Of a stretch of DNA of 64,000 bases, positions 30,825 through 39,050 are shown one piece after another. Source of the DNA: Bombilactobacillus thymidiniphilus (GTDB lineage: Bacteria > Bacillota > Bacilli > Lactobacillales > Lactobacillaceae). The stretch covers positions 744,001 to 808,000 of the forward strand of contig NZ_CP093365.1 in NCBI RefSeq assembly GCF_023380245.1, read 5' to 3'. The number at the start of each line of letters is the position of its first letter. Position 1 is the stretch's first letter. The notes beneath the pieces are model-generated. The model was not told the origin of the DNA, made no database searches, and was given only the letters and a program-made list of their open reading frames with translations. A program made the translations under genes and the position numbers.

Positions 30825-31478
30825 TTAGTCTTGAATAGTTAAAAAATCTTCCAGCGGCAATCTTTCAGCAATTATCTGATTGATTGGCGCTTTTTCATCT
30901 CGATAACCCAATCCAATTCCCATAATAATTTGTTCATCCGATTCAAAAGATAATTCCTGTCGCAAAATATCAGGATAGCACACAAATTGATAAGCCGGTA
31001 AAGAGGCAATTTTTTTAGCTTGAGCAGCTGTCAAGAGAGCTTCCCCAAAAGCGCCTAGGTCATACAGTGACCATTGGGAATATTTCCTGGGTAATGTCAT
31101 ATATACAATTGCTTGCGCATTGAAAAGAATTTGTCGATGATCATCAAATGTATTTGACCAATCATCACCTAAAGTATTTTTCACTTCGTTAAACCAATGT
31201 TGCATATGTGGTTGTGTTGTGGCAGGCCATTGTTTGCTGGGTAAAGTTGGCAAGTCGGGTTGCGCCTCTTTTTGTTGTTTTAGAGCTTTTTGGTGCGCTT
31301 GGCGGATGGCTTTTAAATGCTGACCTGTTGCGATATGCACTTTTTGAGGCTGGGAACTAACCCAAGAAGGAGCATGTTGAGCAATTTTGACAATTTCGAT
31401 TAGATCATCTTGAGGAATTTGTTGATTGGTGAATTGACGCGTGGATCTTCTGGTTATTAGAGCAGTTTTAGCATCCAT
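30825..31478 (-). CDS. Nitroreductase family protein
   Basis: A 217-residue FMN-dependent oxidoreductase-type protein. The N-terminal RRSTRQFTNQQIPQDDL is the FMN-phosphate binding motif of the family, and the C-terminal GIGLGYRDEKAPINQ is the second FMN contact. The physiological substrate is unknown; such enzymes reduce nitroaromatics, quinones or flavins. Stands alone between the polyprenyl synthase gene and cydC. Confidence 0.9.
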   Translation of the reverse strand: MDAKTALITRRSTRQFTNQQIPQDDLIEIVKIAQHAPSWVSSQPQKVHIATGQHLKAIRQAHQKALKQQKEAQPDLPTLPSKQWPATTQPHMQHWFNEVKNTLGDDWSNTFDDHRQILFNAQAIVYMTLPRKYSQWSLYDLGAFGEALLTAAQAKKIASLPAYQFVCYPDILRQELSFESDEQIIMGIGLGYRDEKAPINQIIAERLPLEDFLTIQD

Positions 31479-31702
31479 AAAAGCACTTCCTTAACATTTT
31501 AATGCTTATTGTAACGCTTACACTGAAGCTATGGAAACTTATACTATTTTATTATTAATTAAAATAAATGAAAAAACCGTCATGATATAAAGAGCAGTTT
31601 AGTCAAGAAAACAATGAATGCTTGTTAAACAAAATTAGTACAACAAGTACGTTCCTAATGTTCAATCTTCAAGGAACACAATATGACTTAATTAGGAATA
31701 AT

Positions 31703-31742
31703 AAAAAACGCGTAAGCCGAATTTTTGGCAGACACGTTTTTT
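31703..31742 (-). terminator. Intrinsic terminator after cydC
   Basis: On the minus strand AAAACGTGT-GCC pairs with GGC-ACGCGTTTT and runs into T6. The rest of the gap 31479-31702 holds no gene I can support; it must contain the nitroreductase promoter. Confidence 0.8.
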
Positions 31743-31743
31743 G

Positions 31744-33468
31744 CTATAAACCTTGGTCCATTTTATATAGTTCTTGAAAATGCTGATTGTCTTGGTAAAG
31801 TTGCTTAGGATTACCTTGCATTTCGATTTTTCCGTGATTTAAAAAGATAACTTGATCTACGTGATTAATTCCTTGCAAATGATGTGTTACCCACACAATT
31901 GTCTTATCTTTTAAAACTGTGAAAATAGTATTTAACAATTCATTTTCCGTTATTGGATCTAAACCAACCGTTGGTTCATCCAATAACACAATCGGTGCAT
32001 CTTGCAATAAGATGCGCGCTAAGGCAATTCGTTGCTGCTCACCACCAGAAAAACGCGCACCAGCTTCAGTAACGTTAGTTTCATAACCATCAGGTAATGA
32101 TTCGATTAATTCTTGTAAATGGACAGCTTTTAAAGCCTGCTTTACTTCTTCATCAGACTTGTGCGGATTACCTAAGCGTACATTATTCATAATAGAAGTG
32201 TTAAACAAAAACGGTTGTTGGTTCAAAAAAGAAAATAAATTTCTTTGTTCATCTCGCAAGGTGCGCACATTGATATCGTTGAGCGTTACACTACCTTTTT
32301 GTGGTTGCAAATCACCATTAACTAGCTGCAATAAGGTAGTTTTACCGGTTCCGCTGGGACCAATTAAAGCTAACTTTTGCCCACGATGCAAATTTTGTTG
32401 AAAATCCTTAATCAAAACGGGTGAATCAGCGTCGTATTCAAATTGCAAATTATTGATTTTTAAATTTTGGAATTGTTGTGGATCCAAATGAGCTTGCTTA
32501 GGCAAATCCTGCACAGTTGGCTGCAAATCATTTAAGCGCTGAATAGAATCTTTATACAAAGGATATTCTTCAAATCCTTGGCTAATTGGCAAAATTGCTT
32601 CACCAACAGGCGACACGGCTAATACAAATGCTGCCGTGTAATTAGCTTGCTCTACAGATCCAGTCAGCCGATAACTAGCGAAAAACATCAGCGTAATGAA
32701 AATACCAGCTAATACCACTTGTAATAAGAAATCACGGCACCAACGAAAATGATTACTGTGCAACTTAGATTGATTGAGTAATTGAACTTTTTGCTGCACG
32801 TTATCCTGAAATTGTTGCTGATTACCTGCCAAGATCCAATCATTTACACCTAGAATATTGTCAGTCAATTGCGTGTAAAGTTGATCTTTATAAGTTTTTT
32901 GTTTTTGTCGTCGACCAGCTTCAATTGCGGTTGATAATAGAGGCACTACTAGAATTTCTATTAGTAGCAGCATTGCAGTTATAAAAGCAAACCACCAATC
33001 AAAATATCCTAACCCAAGCGTGACCACGATTGCCAGCAATACGCCAACGACTGTCGGAAAAACCGTTCGCAAATAGAGGTTTTGTAGATGATTAATGTCT
33101 TCAGCTAATAATCCTAATAGATTGCCGGTACGATATTTTTCCGTGAAAAAAGCAGCATCGGTTTCCACTGTTTTATATAGGCGGGTTTGCAATTTAGAAG
33201 TGACTTTCAATACCCAATTATGGCTGCGTAAACGTTCCACATACTTGAAGACGGGACGCCCGATTCCAAAAGCTCGGGTCAGTAAGATGGCTGGATAAAT
33301 GAGCAAAATATTAAATGGATGAGTAGCTGATTTATCAATCGTGTAACCAGAAGTGAACATCAGTGCGGCACCACAAAAGATGGTGCAAACACCGAGAAAT
33401 AAAACAGTAACAAGTAAAAATTTATACTGTTTTAAATAGGGTTTTACCCAAGTGTCTTTTTTCCACAT
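31744..33468 (-). CDS. cydC: ABC transporter CydC (cytochrome bd assembly)
   Basis: CydC (574 residues) forms a heterodimer with CydD that is needed for cytochrome bd assembly, moving thiols or haem across the membrane. A six-segment membrane domain fills about residues 1-310 and the ATPase domain follows with Walker A GPSGTGKTT near 370, signature RFSGGEQQR near 477 and Walker B VLLDEPTVGLD. Its ATG overlaps the cydD stop by one base. It is the last gene of cydABDC and ends at a terminator. Confidence 0.93.
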   Translation of the reverse strand: MWKKDTWVKPYLKQYKFLLVTVLFLGVCTIFCGAALMFTSGYTIDKSATHPFNILLIYPAILLTRAFGIGRPVFKYVERLRSHNWVLKVTSKLQTRLYKTVETDAAFFTEKYRTGNLLGLLAEDINHLQNLYLRTVFPTVVGVLLAIVVTLGLGYFDWWFAFITAMLLLIEILVVPLLSTAIEAGRRQKQKTYKDQLYTQLTDNILGVNDWILAGNQQQFQDNVQQKVQLLNQSKLHSNHFRWCRDFLLQVVLAGIFITLMFFASYRLTGSVEQANYTAAFVLAVSPVGEAILPISQGFEEYPLYKDSIQRLNDLQPTVQDLPKQAHLDPQQFQNLKINNLQFEYDADSPVLIKDFQQNLHRGQKLALIGPSGTGKTTLLQLVNGDLQPQKGSVTLNDINVRTLRDEQRNLFSFLNQQPFLFNTSIMNNVRLGNPHKSDEEVKQALKAVHLQELIESLPDGYETNVTEAGARFSGGEQQRIALARILLQDAPIVLLDEPTVGLDPITENELLNTIFTVLKDKTIVWVTHHLQGINHVDQVIFLNHGKIEMQGNPKQLYQDNQHFQELYKMDQGL

Positions 33469-35189
33469 TATTGCTCACCTCGCATATGAGAAGTTAATTC
33501 ATAGAAAGGACCAGTATTCTGTTTTTGAAGTTGCTCAATGGGACCTTGCTCCACAATTTTACCCTGATCCATGACAATTACATAATCCATTTGCTGTAGC
33601 CAGTGCAAGCGATGTGTGGCAAAAATTACTAAATGGTTCTCGAATAAAGGCAACATCGTTTGTTTCAATTTATATTCGGTTTCAATATCTAAATGTGCTG
33701 TTGGTTCATCAAATAATAAGATGTGGCGCTGATTGGCTAGAAAAGCACGCGCTAGCATAATACGTTGCGCTTGTCCCCCCGAAATTCCACGTCCACCTTC
33801 ACCGACGAGCGTATCTAAGCCATCCGGCAAAGAAGCGATAAATTCTGTAAGACCAGCTTGCTGGACCGCCTTTTGTAAGGCGAGAGGGGCTGCTTTAGGT
33901 TGATAAAACAAAATATTATTAGCAATGGTATCACTAAATAAATGCGGTTTTTGTGGTAAATAAGTGACTTGATTTTGCCAGTTAATTTGCGCTAAATTGG
34001 GAATAACTTGCTCATTAACGATTACTTGTCCAGCATTTGGTGTTAAAAAACCGCCTAGTAAATCCAGCAAAGTCGATTTTCCAGAACCGGATTGGCCAAT
34101 GATAGCAATTTTTTGAAATCCGGCAAGTTGTAGCGACAAATCTTTTAAAGTCGGTTGTTGGTCATAATCAAAATCAATATGTTCTAAGGTAAGTTGACTT
34201 GTTTTGTTCCACGTGAAACTGTCAAGCTGCTTTTGCGGCGCAGTAATCGGCGTAGCAATTAATTCATTTACTGCAGTAAAAGCGTTTTTTCCGTTTAGAG
34301 TTGCATGATAATCACTGGAAAAATCACGTAAGGGCAAAAAATATTCGGGCGATAAAATTAGGGCAATTAAAGCCGGATAAAGGGCAATTCTACCATTCAT
34401 TAATCCCAATCCCAAAAAGACTGCCACAATAGCAATTGACAAAGTGGTAAACCAATCAAGGGCAAAAGTCGATAAAATAGCTACTCTGAGAGTGCTCATC
34501 GTTCTTTTTCGATAACTTTCACTAACACTATAAACATTATGAGCATACTGTTTACTTAATCCAAGCATTTTTAGAGTAGGTAAACCGCGCAACGCATCTA
34601 AAAAATGGTTGGAAAGTGTAACATACTCGCTGTACTGATTATCAGCTTTTCTCTGTGCTGCGTAACCCAAAATAATCATAAAGAGAATAATCACAGGAAA
34701 TACTAGGATCAAGATGATACCGGAAGTGTGATCTTGATAAAAAACAAAGCACAAAATTACCCAGGGAATAATGGCTAAATTCATAAATTTAGAGAGAATC
34801 AGATTGAAATAATCATGAACATCATCCATACCGTTCAAAACATTAGTAACAAGATTACCTGAACCTTTTTTAGCAGTCATTTGTAAACCGGCAGCATAAA
34901 TTTTAGCCAGTGATTGTTGGCGTAGATGTTCAGTCGATTTAGTGGCAAACCGATCTAACAAAATATCTTTTAACCAAGTCAACAAGTGACGCACTAAAAA
35001 GGCAATCACGAAAAATACCAACGGAATCAACATTAAATGCCAATTTTGGCGGTGCCAAAGGATAACTAATGATTCTGCTAAATATTTAGCCTGTAATAAA
35101 ATCGCAAATGCTTGCAAGATAGTTAACCCTGCAAGCATTTGAAAAAGCGACTTTACTCCAGGTAATTGGAATAAACGCTTATCTATCAT
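33468..35189 (-). CDS. cydD: ABC transporter CydD (cytochrome bd assembly)
   Basis: CydD (573 residues) is the partner of CydC. The membrane domain covers about 1-320; the ATPase domain has Walker A GQSGSGKST near 358, signature GISGGQAQR near 470 and Walker B LLFDEPTAHLD. It starts 5 bp after cydB and runs into cydC by a one-base overlap. A parS-like site is embedded in its coding sequence at 34205-34220. Confidence 0.93.
   Translation of the reverse strand: MIDKRLFQLPGVKSLFQMLAGLTILQAFAILLQAKYLAESLVILWHRQNWHLMLIPLVFFVIAFLVRHLLTWLKDILLDRFATKSTEHLRQQSLAKIYAAGLQMTAKKGSGNLVTNVLNGMDDVHDYFNLILSKFMNLAIIPWVILCFVFYQDHTSGIILILVFPVIILFMIILGYAAQRKADNQYSEYVTLSNHFLDALRGLPTLKMLGLSKQYAHNVYSVSESYRKRTMSTLRVAILSTFALDWFTTLSIAIVAVFLGLGLMNGRIALYPALIALILSPEYFLPLRDFSSDYHATLNGKNAFTAVNELIATPITAPQKQLDSFTWNKTSQLTLEHIDFDYDQQPTLKDLSLQLAGFQKIAIIGQSGSGKSTLLDLLGGFLTPNAGQVIVNEQVIPNLAQINWQNQVTYLPQKPHLFSDTIANNILFYQPKAAPLALQKAVQQAGLTEFIASLPDGLDTLVGEGGRGISGGQAQRIMLARAFLANQRHILLFDEPTAHLDIETEYKLKQTMLPLFENHLVIFATHRLHWLQQMDYVIVMDQGKIVEQGPIEQLQKQNTGPFYELTSHMRGEQ
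34205..34220. promoter_or_regulatory. parS: parS site inside cydD
   Basis: TGTTCCACGTGAAACT matches TGTTNCACGTGAAACA at all but the last base. It lies 17 kb from the origin on the right side, about mirror to the pair at 256-409 on the left. Confidence 0.8.
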
Positions 35190-35194
35190 ATTTT

Positions 35195-36208
35195 TTAATC
35201 ATTCACTTTCCCGTTGGAAGCCATACGTTTAGTAAATAGCGTATACGACCAAATGAAATAAGCCAAAACGATCGGCAACAAAACACAAACCACAATAGTC
35301 ATAATTCCTAGCGCCATTGGTGAAGAAGACGAATTAGCAACTAATAAATCATTAGCAGGATTATTTGCGATCATTACCCGTGGGAACAAGCCATTGAAAA
35401 TCAAAATGACAACGGATACCAGAGATAAACCGCTACCAGCTAAACTCCAACCTTCATGATCTTTCCACGTGCCCCAAGCGCCCATTAATGACATTAAAAC
35501 AATCAATAAAATAATAATGGTGCTTGAGATTGGTTTCTTTTGGAAGAAGTCAGTTTGGAAAATTACCAGTAACGCAACAACTACTTCACCGACAAATAAA
35601 ATCGGATATAAAATTTTGTTTAAATTGCGTGCACGCTCTCTTAAGACACCGGTAGTCGTCAAACGCGTGTAATTTAGACCATGGATTAATGATAGCAATA
35701 CACCAGCAATTCCACCAACAATGGAAAGCCAATTGATAATATCAAAGAAAGCTAAATGTGCATCGCCTTTTGCATTAATTGGAATACCTTGAATCATGCT
35801 GAAAAAGATAATACAAAGCATTAAAGGTGCCAATAAGCTACCAACGACGAACACGATATACCACAAATTACGTGCACGGTGCGTCTCTGCATGTTCAACG
35901 AACTCGAATGAAACACCACGTAAAATTAAACCAGCTAAAACTAGTAAGAACATAATATAGTAACCAGAAAATAAACTAGCATACCAGAGTGGAAAAGAGG
36001 CGAACATGGCACCACCAGCGGTGACCAGCCAGGTTTCGTTAGCAACCCAGTGTGGGCCGATGATTTCTAGCATTGTAGACTTTTCTTCATCATTGCGCGC
36101 AATAATTCCAGCTGCCATACCAACACCAAAGTCGAAACCTTCTAGGAAGAAGAAACCGGAAAATAAAACACAAATTAAAATGAACCAGAGAAATTGTAAA
36201 GCAGTCAT
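35195..36208 (-). CDS. cydB: Cytochrome bd ubiquinol/menaquinol oxidase subunit II
   Basis: CydB (337 residues) has about eight to nine membrane segments and starts MTALQFLWFILICVLFSGFF; the typical FLEGFDFGVGM motif follows near residue 22. It pairs with CydA in the quinol oxidase. Its ATG overlaps the cydA stop by one base, so the two are translationally coupled. Confidence 0.95.
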   Translation of the reverse strand: MTALQFLWFILICVLFSGFFFLEGFDFGVGMAAGIIARNDEEKSTMLEIIGPHWVANETWLVTAGGAMFASFPLWYASLFSGYYIMFLLVLAGLILRGVSFEFVEHAETHRARNLWYIVFVVGSLLAPLMLCIIFFSMIQGIPINAKGDAHLAFFDIINWLSIVGGIAGVLLSLIHGLNYTRLTTTGVLRERARNLNKILYPILFVGEVVVALLVIFQTDFFQKKPISSTIIILLIVLMSLMGAWGTWKDHEGWSLAGSGLSLVSVVILIFNGLFPRVMIANNPANDLLVANSSSSPMALGIMTIVVCVLLPIVLAYFIWSYTLFTKRMASNGKVND

Positions 36209-37671
36209 TAGTTAAAAGCCTCCTTTGAAAAAGGATCAGCAGTTTTAGCAGTTTGTTCAGTAGCGTCAGGCCCTTCAACAGCAGCTAAACCTTTGTGCAT
36301 TGTTTGGCGACAATAATAAATCATAACGCCACCTAAAATAGCAAACAATAAGAAGTATAAAATATTACTAAAGATTAATTCACCAGCTGTTGTGGTGGCA
36401 GAAACAGCATCAGCAATTGTATAAAGTCCATAAACAATCCATGGATAACGACCTAACTCGGTGATTAACCAGCCACAGGTGTTTGCAACAATCGGTGCCC
36501 ACATCAGTAAACCTAAAACATATAAGAACCAACGTTGCTTTTCGATTTGGAATTTTTTGCTACGTGAGAAATAAATTCCAACAAGGGCAACCAAAATAAA
36601 CAGAGCTCCAAAGCCAGCCATAATTCTAAAACTCCAGAAGATAGTGGTTGTTGGCAAGTAATAGTCTTTAATGTCACGAATACTTTTACTCTTATTGTGA
36701 TCAAATTTTTGTTTTAATTCTTTATTTAGAGTATTCATACCTTTAATGCCACCTTCAGGCTTGTGATAAGCTAATAGACTCAGCATATAAGGCACGGAAA
36801 TCTCATGTTTTACTTTATGATCCTTGGTATCAAATGAGGCGACAATTTTCCAAGAAGCAGGTGAGCCGGAATCTTCGTATTCACCTTCTGTAGCAGCAAA
36901 TTTCATTGGTTGATCTTGAATGATTTGTTGTGTCTGGTAGTCACCCGCGATTACCACACCAAAGGAAGATACTAAACCGATCCATAAAGAAAAGTACATT
37001 GATTTTTTGAAGAATTTAGTATCTTTTTGCTTGCGAATCAAGGCCCAAGCACTCATTCCGATGATTACAAAAGAAGCTAGAACAAAAGCACCCAAAATTA
37101 AATGAGGAAAAACCCGCCATAATTGAGGATTGCTAATGATATCGCTGAAACTGGTCATTTGGACCCGATGAGTTTTAGCATTAATGGTGAAACCTGTCGG
37201 ATGCTGCATAAAGCTATTAGCTGTTAAAATCCAAATAGCAGACAACATCGTACCAATAGAAGTTAACCAAATGAAGATGGCATGGATTCCGGGCTTAAAT
37301 CGATCCCAAGTAAACATCCAAACGCCTACAAAAGTCGATTCTAGGAAGAATGCAAGCAGCGCTTCAATAGCTAACGGTGCTCCAAAAATATCACCCATAA
37401 ATCGTGAATAATTTGACCAATTCATTCCAAATTGGAACTCTTGAATTAAACCGGTAACGATTCCGACGGCAAAACTTAATAAGAATATTTTGCCCCAAAA
37501 TCGTGCCATCTTGTTATATATTTCATCTTTTTTAATGGCATAAATCGTTTCCATAACGGCAACGATGAAGCCCATTCCAATCGAAAAAGGAACAAAGAAG
37601 AAATGAAAAATTGTTGTCATGGCAAATTGAATCCGTGCTAATGACAAGACTGATATACCTAAACTGAACAT
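36208..37671 (-). CDS. cydA: Cytochrome bd oxidase subunit I
   Basis: CydA (487 residues) carries the three haems and oxidises quinol, reducing oxygen to water. About nine membrane segments are visible. His23 in IFHFFFVPFSIGMG fits the conserved haem ligand near the N-terminus. The conserved GRxPW motif reads GRYPWIVYG near residue 420. Length fits the short Q-loop type of Firmicutes. No haem synthesis genes are near, so haem is probably taken up, as in other lactobacilli. First gene of cydABDC. Confidence 0.96.
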   Translation of the reverse strand: MFSLGISVLSLARIQFAMTTIFHFFFVPFSIGMGFIVAVMETIYAIKKDEIYNKMARFWGKIFLLSFAVGIVTGLIQEFQFGMNWSNYSRFMGDIFGAPLAIEALLAFFLESTFVGVWMFTWDRFKPGIHAIFIWLTSIGTMLSAIWILTANSFMQHPTGFTINAKTHRVQMTSFSDIISNPQLWRVFPHLILGAFVLASFVIIGMSAWALIRKQKDTKFFKKSMYFSLWIGLVSSFGVVIAGDYQTQQIIQDQPMKFAATEGEYEDSGSPASWKIVASFDTKDHKVKHEISVPYMLSLLAYHKPEGGIKGMNTLNKELKQKFDHNKSKSIRDIKDYYLPTTTIFWSFRIMAGFGALFILVALVGIYFSRSKKFQIEKQRWFLYVLGLLMWAPIVANTCGWLITELGRYPWIVYGLYTIADAVSATTTAGELIFSNILYFLLFAILGGVMIYYCRQTMHKGLAAVEGPDATEQTAKTADPFSKEAFN

Positions 37672-37684
37672 ATCTTCACACTCC

Positions 37685-37740
37685 TTGGTAATGATACCAA
37701 ATATCTTAATTGCTTTAGTTAATGGTTTATGGTATGTACC
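37685..37740 (-). promoter_or_regulatory. Inverted repeats in the cydA leader
   Basis: TTGGTAATGATACCAA (37685-37700) is a 6-bp inverted repeat with a 4-nt loop; on the minus strand its 3' arm runs directly into the AAGGAG ribosome binding site. A second palindrome GGTATGTACC is at 37731-37740, and the 13-mer TTTATGGTATGTA (37726-37738) recurs upstream of ndh at 26458-26470. These may be operator or leader structures; the binding factor is unknown. Confidence 0.45.
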
Positions 37741-37822
37741 ACGCCACTTATATTACTTTAACATAAAAAAAGCATAATAATAATTTTTTGTGATGTAAAT
37801 AATTAAATATGAATTTTGGCTA

Positions 37823-37855
37823 AAAAAAAGCGACAACCAATTGTTGTCGCTTTTT
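37823..37855. terminator. Intrinsic terminator after the repeat-rich membrane protein gene
   Basis: AAAGCGACAAC pairs with GTTGTCGCTTT around a 5-nt loop, with A8 on the left and T5 on the right. It ends the minus-strand gene at 37972. The stretch 37856-37971 holds no supported gene. Confidence 0.88.
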
Positions 37856-37971
37856 CGGAGGAGTAAGGATGTGAATACAATTTATATGGTGTAGAAAGCG
37901 TTTATAGCCAACTACGATTACAAAGTCTAAGACTCATTTATGACTAAATTGTGAAAAAGGAGTGTTAAAAA

Positions 37972-38757
37972 TTAGTATTTTGATCTGTAATCATAATTAT
38001 TTGATTGCTGATTGCTTTGCGGTTGAGTTTTAAAACGCCGCCGTGTTGATTGGTTGTTGATATTAGTATTTTTCTTTGGTGTAACAGGTTGTTGAGGTGG
38101 TTGCTGGTAGTTATTTTGTGGCGCAACGGGTTGTTGAGGTGGTTGCTGGTAATTATTTTGTGGTGCGACAGGCTGTTGAGGTGGCTGTTGATAGTTATTT
38201 TGTGGCGCGACAGGTTGTTGAGGTGGTTGCTGGTAATTATTTTGTGGCGCGACAGGCTGTTGAGGTGGCTGTTGATAGTTATTTTGTGGCGCAACGGGTT
38301 GTTGAGGTGGCTGTTGATAATTATTTTGCGGCGTAACAGGTTGACCATTATTGTCATAATAACTGTTGCTATGGGCATTGCCGTATTGATCTACTGAAGG
38401 CTCTACTAAATAACGAGTCACCAGCGAAGCGATAATGACAGCAATTCCAATAATAATACCAATCCAAGACCAGACCATAATTCCTGGAAATCGCAGTGCA
38501 TTAATGATTCCCATTGCACCACCGAGCAATAAAATTACGAAACCAACGACAGATGGCACAATACTTGGACTAGAACTGCAAACAATATAGACTGTGCCAA
38601 CCACTAAAAAGGCTAAAGCTACTAGAATACTCGTTGTACTGCCTAAGTCAGCGTAGCCTAATAATGCTTGCAGAAAACTATCAAATTTAAATTGAATAAC
38701 AATAATTATTGCCATAAGTATTAGTGCAATACCACTAATTATTTTGGTTAATTTCAC
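37972..38757 (-). CDS. Membrane protein with Pro/Gln-rich tandem repeats
   Basis: A 261-residue protein with about four membrane segments in residues 1-115 and a cytoplasmic or exposed tail. From about 137 to 222 the tail repeats a 14-residue unit QQPVAPQNNYQQPP six times, then a shortened seventh copy, and ends in a basic Asn/Arg/Gln stretch. I do not recognise the membrane domain. The repeats resemble flexible proline-rich linkers of wall-spanning or adhesion proteins but no anchor motif is present. The corresponding 42-bp DNA units are very similar, so copy number may vary between strains. Monocistronic with its own terminator. Confidence 0.8.
   Translation of the reverse strand: MKLTKIISGIALILMAIIIVIQFKFDSFLQALLGYADLGSTTSILVALAFLVVGTVYIVCSSSPSIVPSVVGFVILLLGGAMGIINALRFPGIMVWSWIGIIIGIAVIIASLVTRYLVEPSVDQYGNAHSNSYYDNNGQPVTPQNNYQQPPQQPVAPQNNYQQPPQQPVAPQNNYQQPPQQPVAPQNNYQQPPQQPVAPQNNYQQPPQQPVAPQNNYQQPPQQPVTPKKNTNINNQSTRRRFKTQPQSNQQSNNYDYRSKY
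38083..38334. repeat. Six tandem 42-bp units coding the QQPVAPQNNYQQPP repeat
   Basis: Units start at 38083, 38125, 38167, 38209, 38251 and 38293, with a partial seventh at 38335. Units 3 and 5 are identical over all 42 bases, and unit 4 resembles unit 2, so an 84-bp two-unit block was probably duplicated recently. Because 42 is a multiple of three and no stop codon occurs in any frame, several spurious open frames appear on both strands. Confidence 0.95.
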
Positions 38758-39050
38758 AGATAAAACCCCCTAAACAGGAATAAACTAGCAAAAAATCAAT
38801 CCTGCTTTTAATTAATAGTGCATAACTATATTTGATACTATTTACATCATTTTAACGCAAACAGTTATAGGACACCAACGTTAAATGCGTAAATTTTAAA
38901 TAACTTATTTTTGTGCTAAAAATGTCACGCATTGTGATCATTTTGATTGTTTTTATGGGTTAATTAACAATTATTTTTAATTTACCATTGCATAAAAATT
39001 AACCAAGAATTAGAATGAGATTAATTTTTATGATTTGGAGGGAAAGGTGG

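Noticed and set aside
37856-37890. Seven-codon leader peptide after GGAGG (GTG at 37873)
   Set aside because: It lies downstream of a terminator and upstream of no plus-strand gene, so it has no plausible role.
37893-37906. AGAAAGCGTTTATA as a cre site
   Set aside because: Matches 12 of 14 positions but lies downstream of the minus-strand gene, not near a promoter.
38050-38397. Long open frames on the plus strand inside the repeat region
   Set aside because: They result from a 42-bp tandem repeat without stops in any frame; composition is unlike real protein and there is no ribosome binding site.
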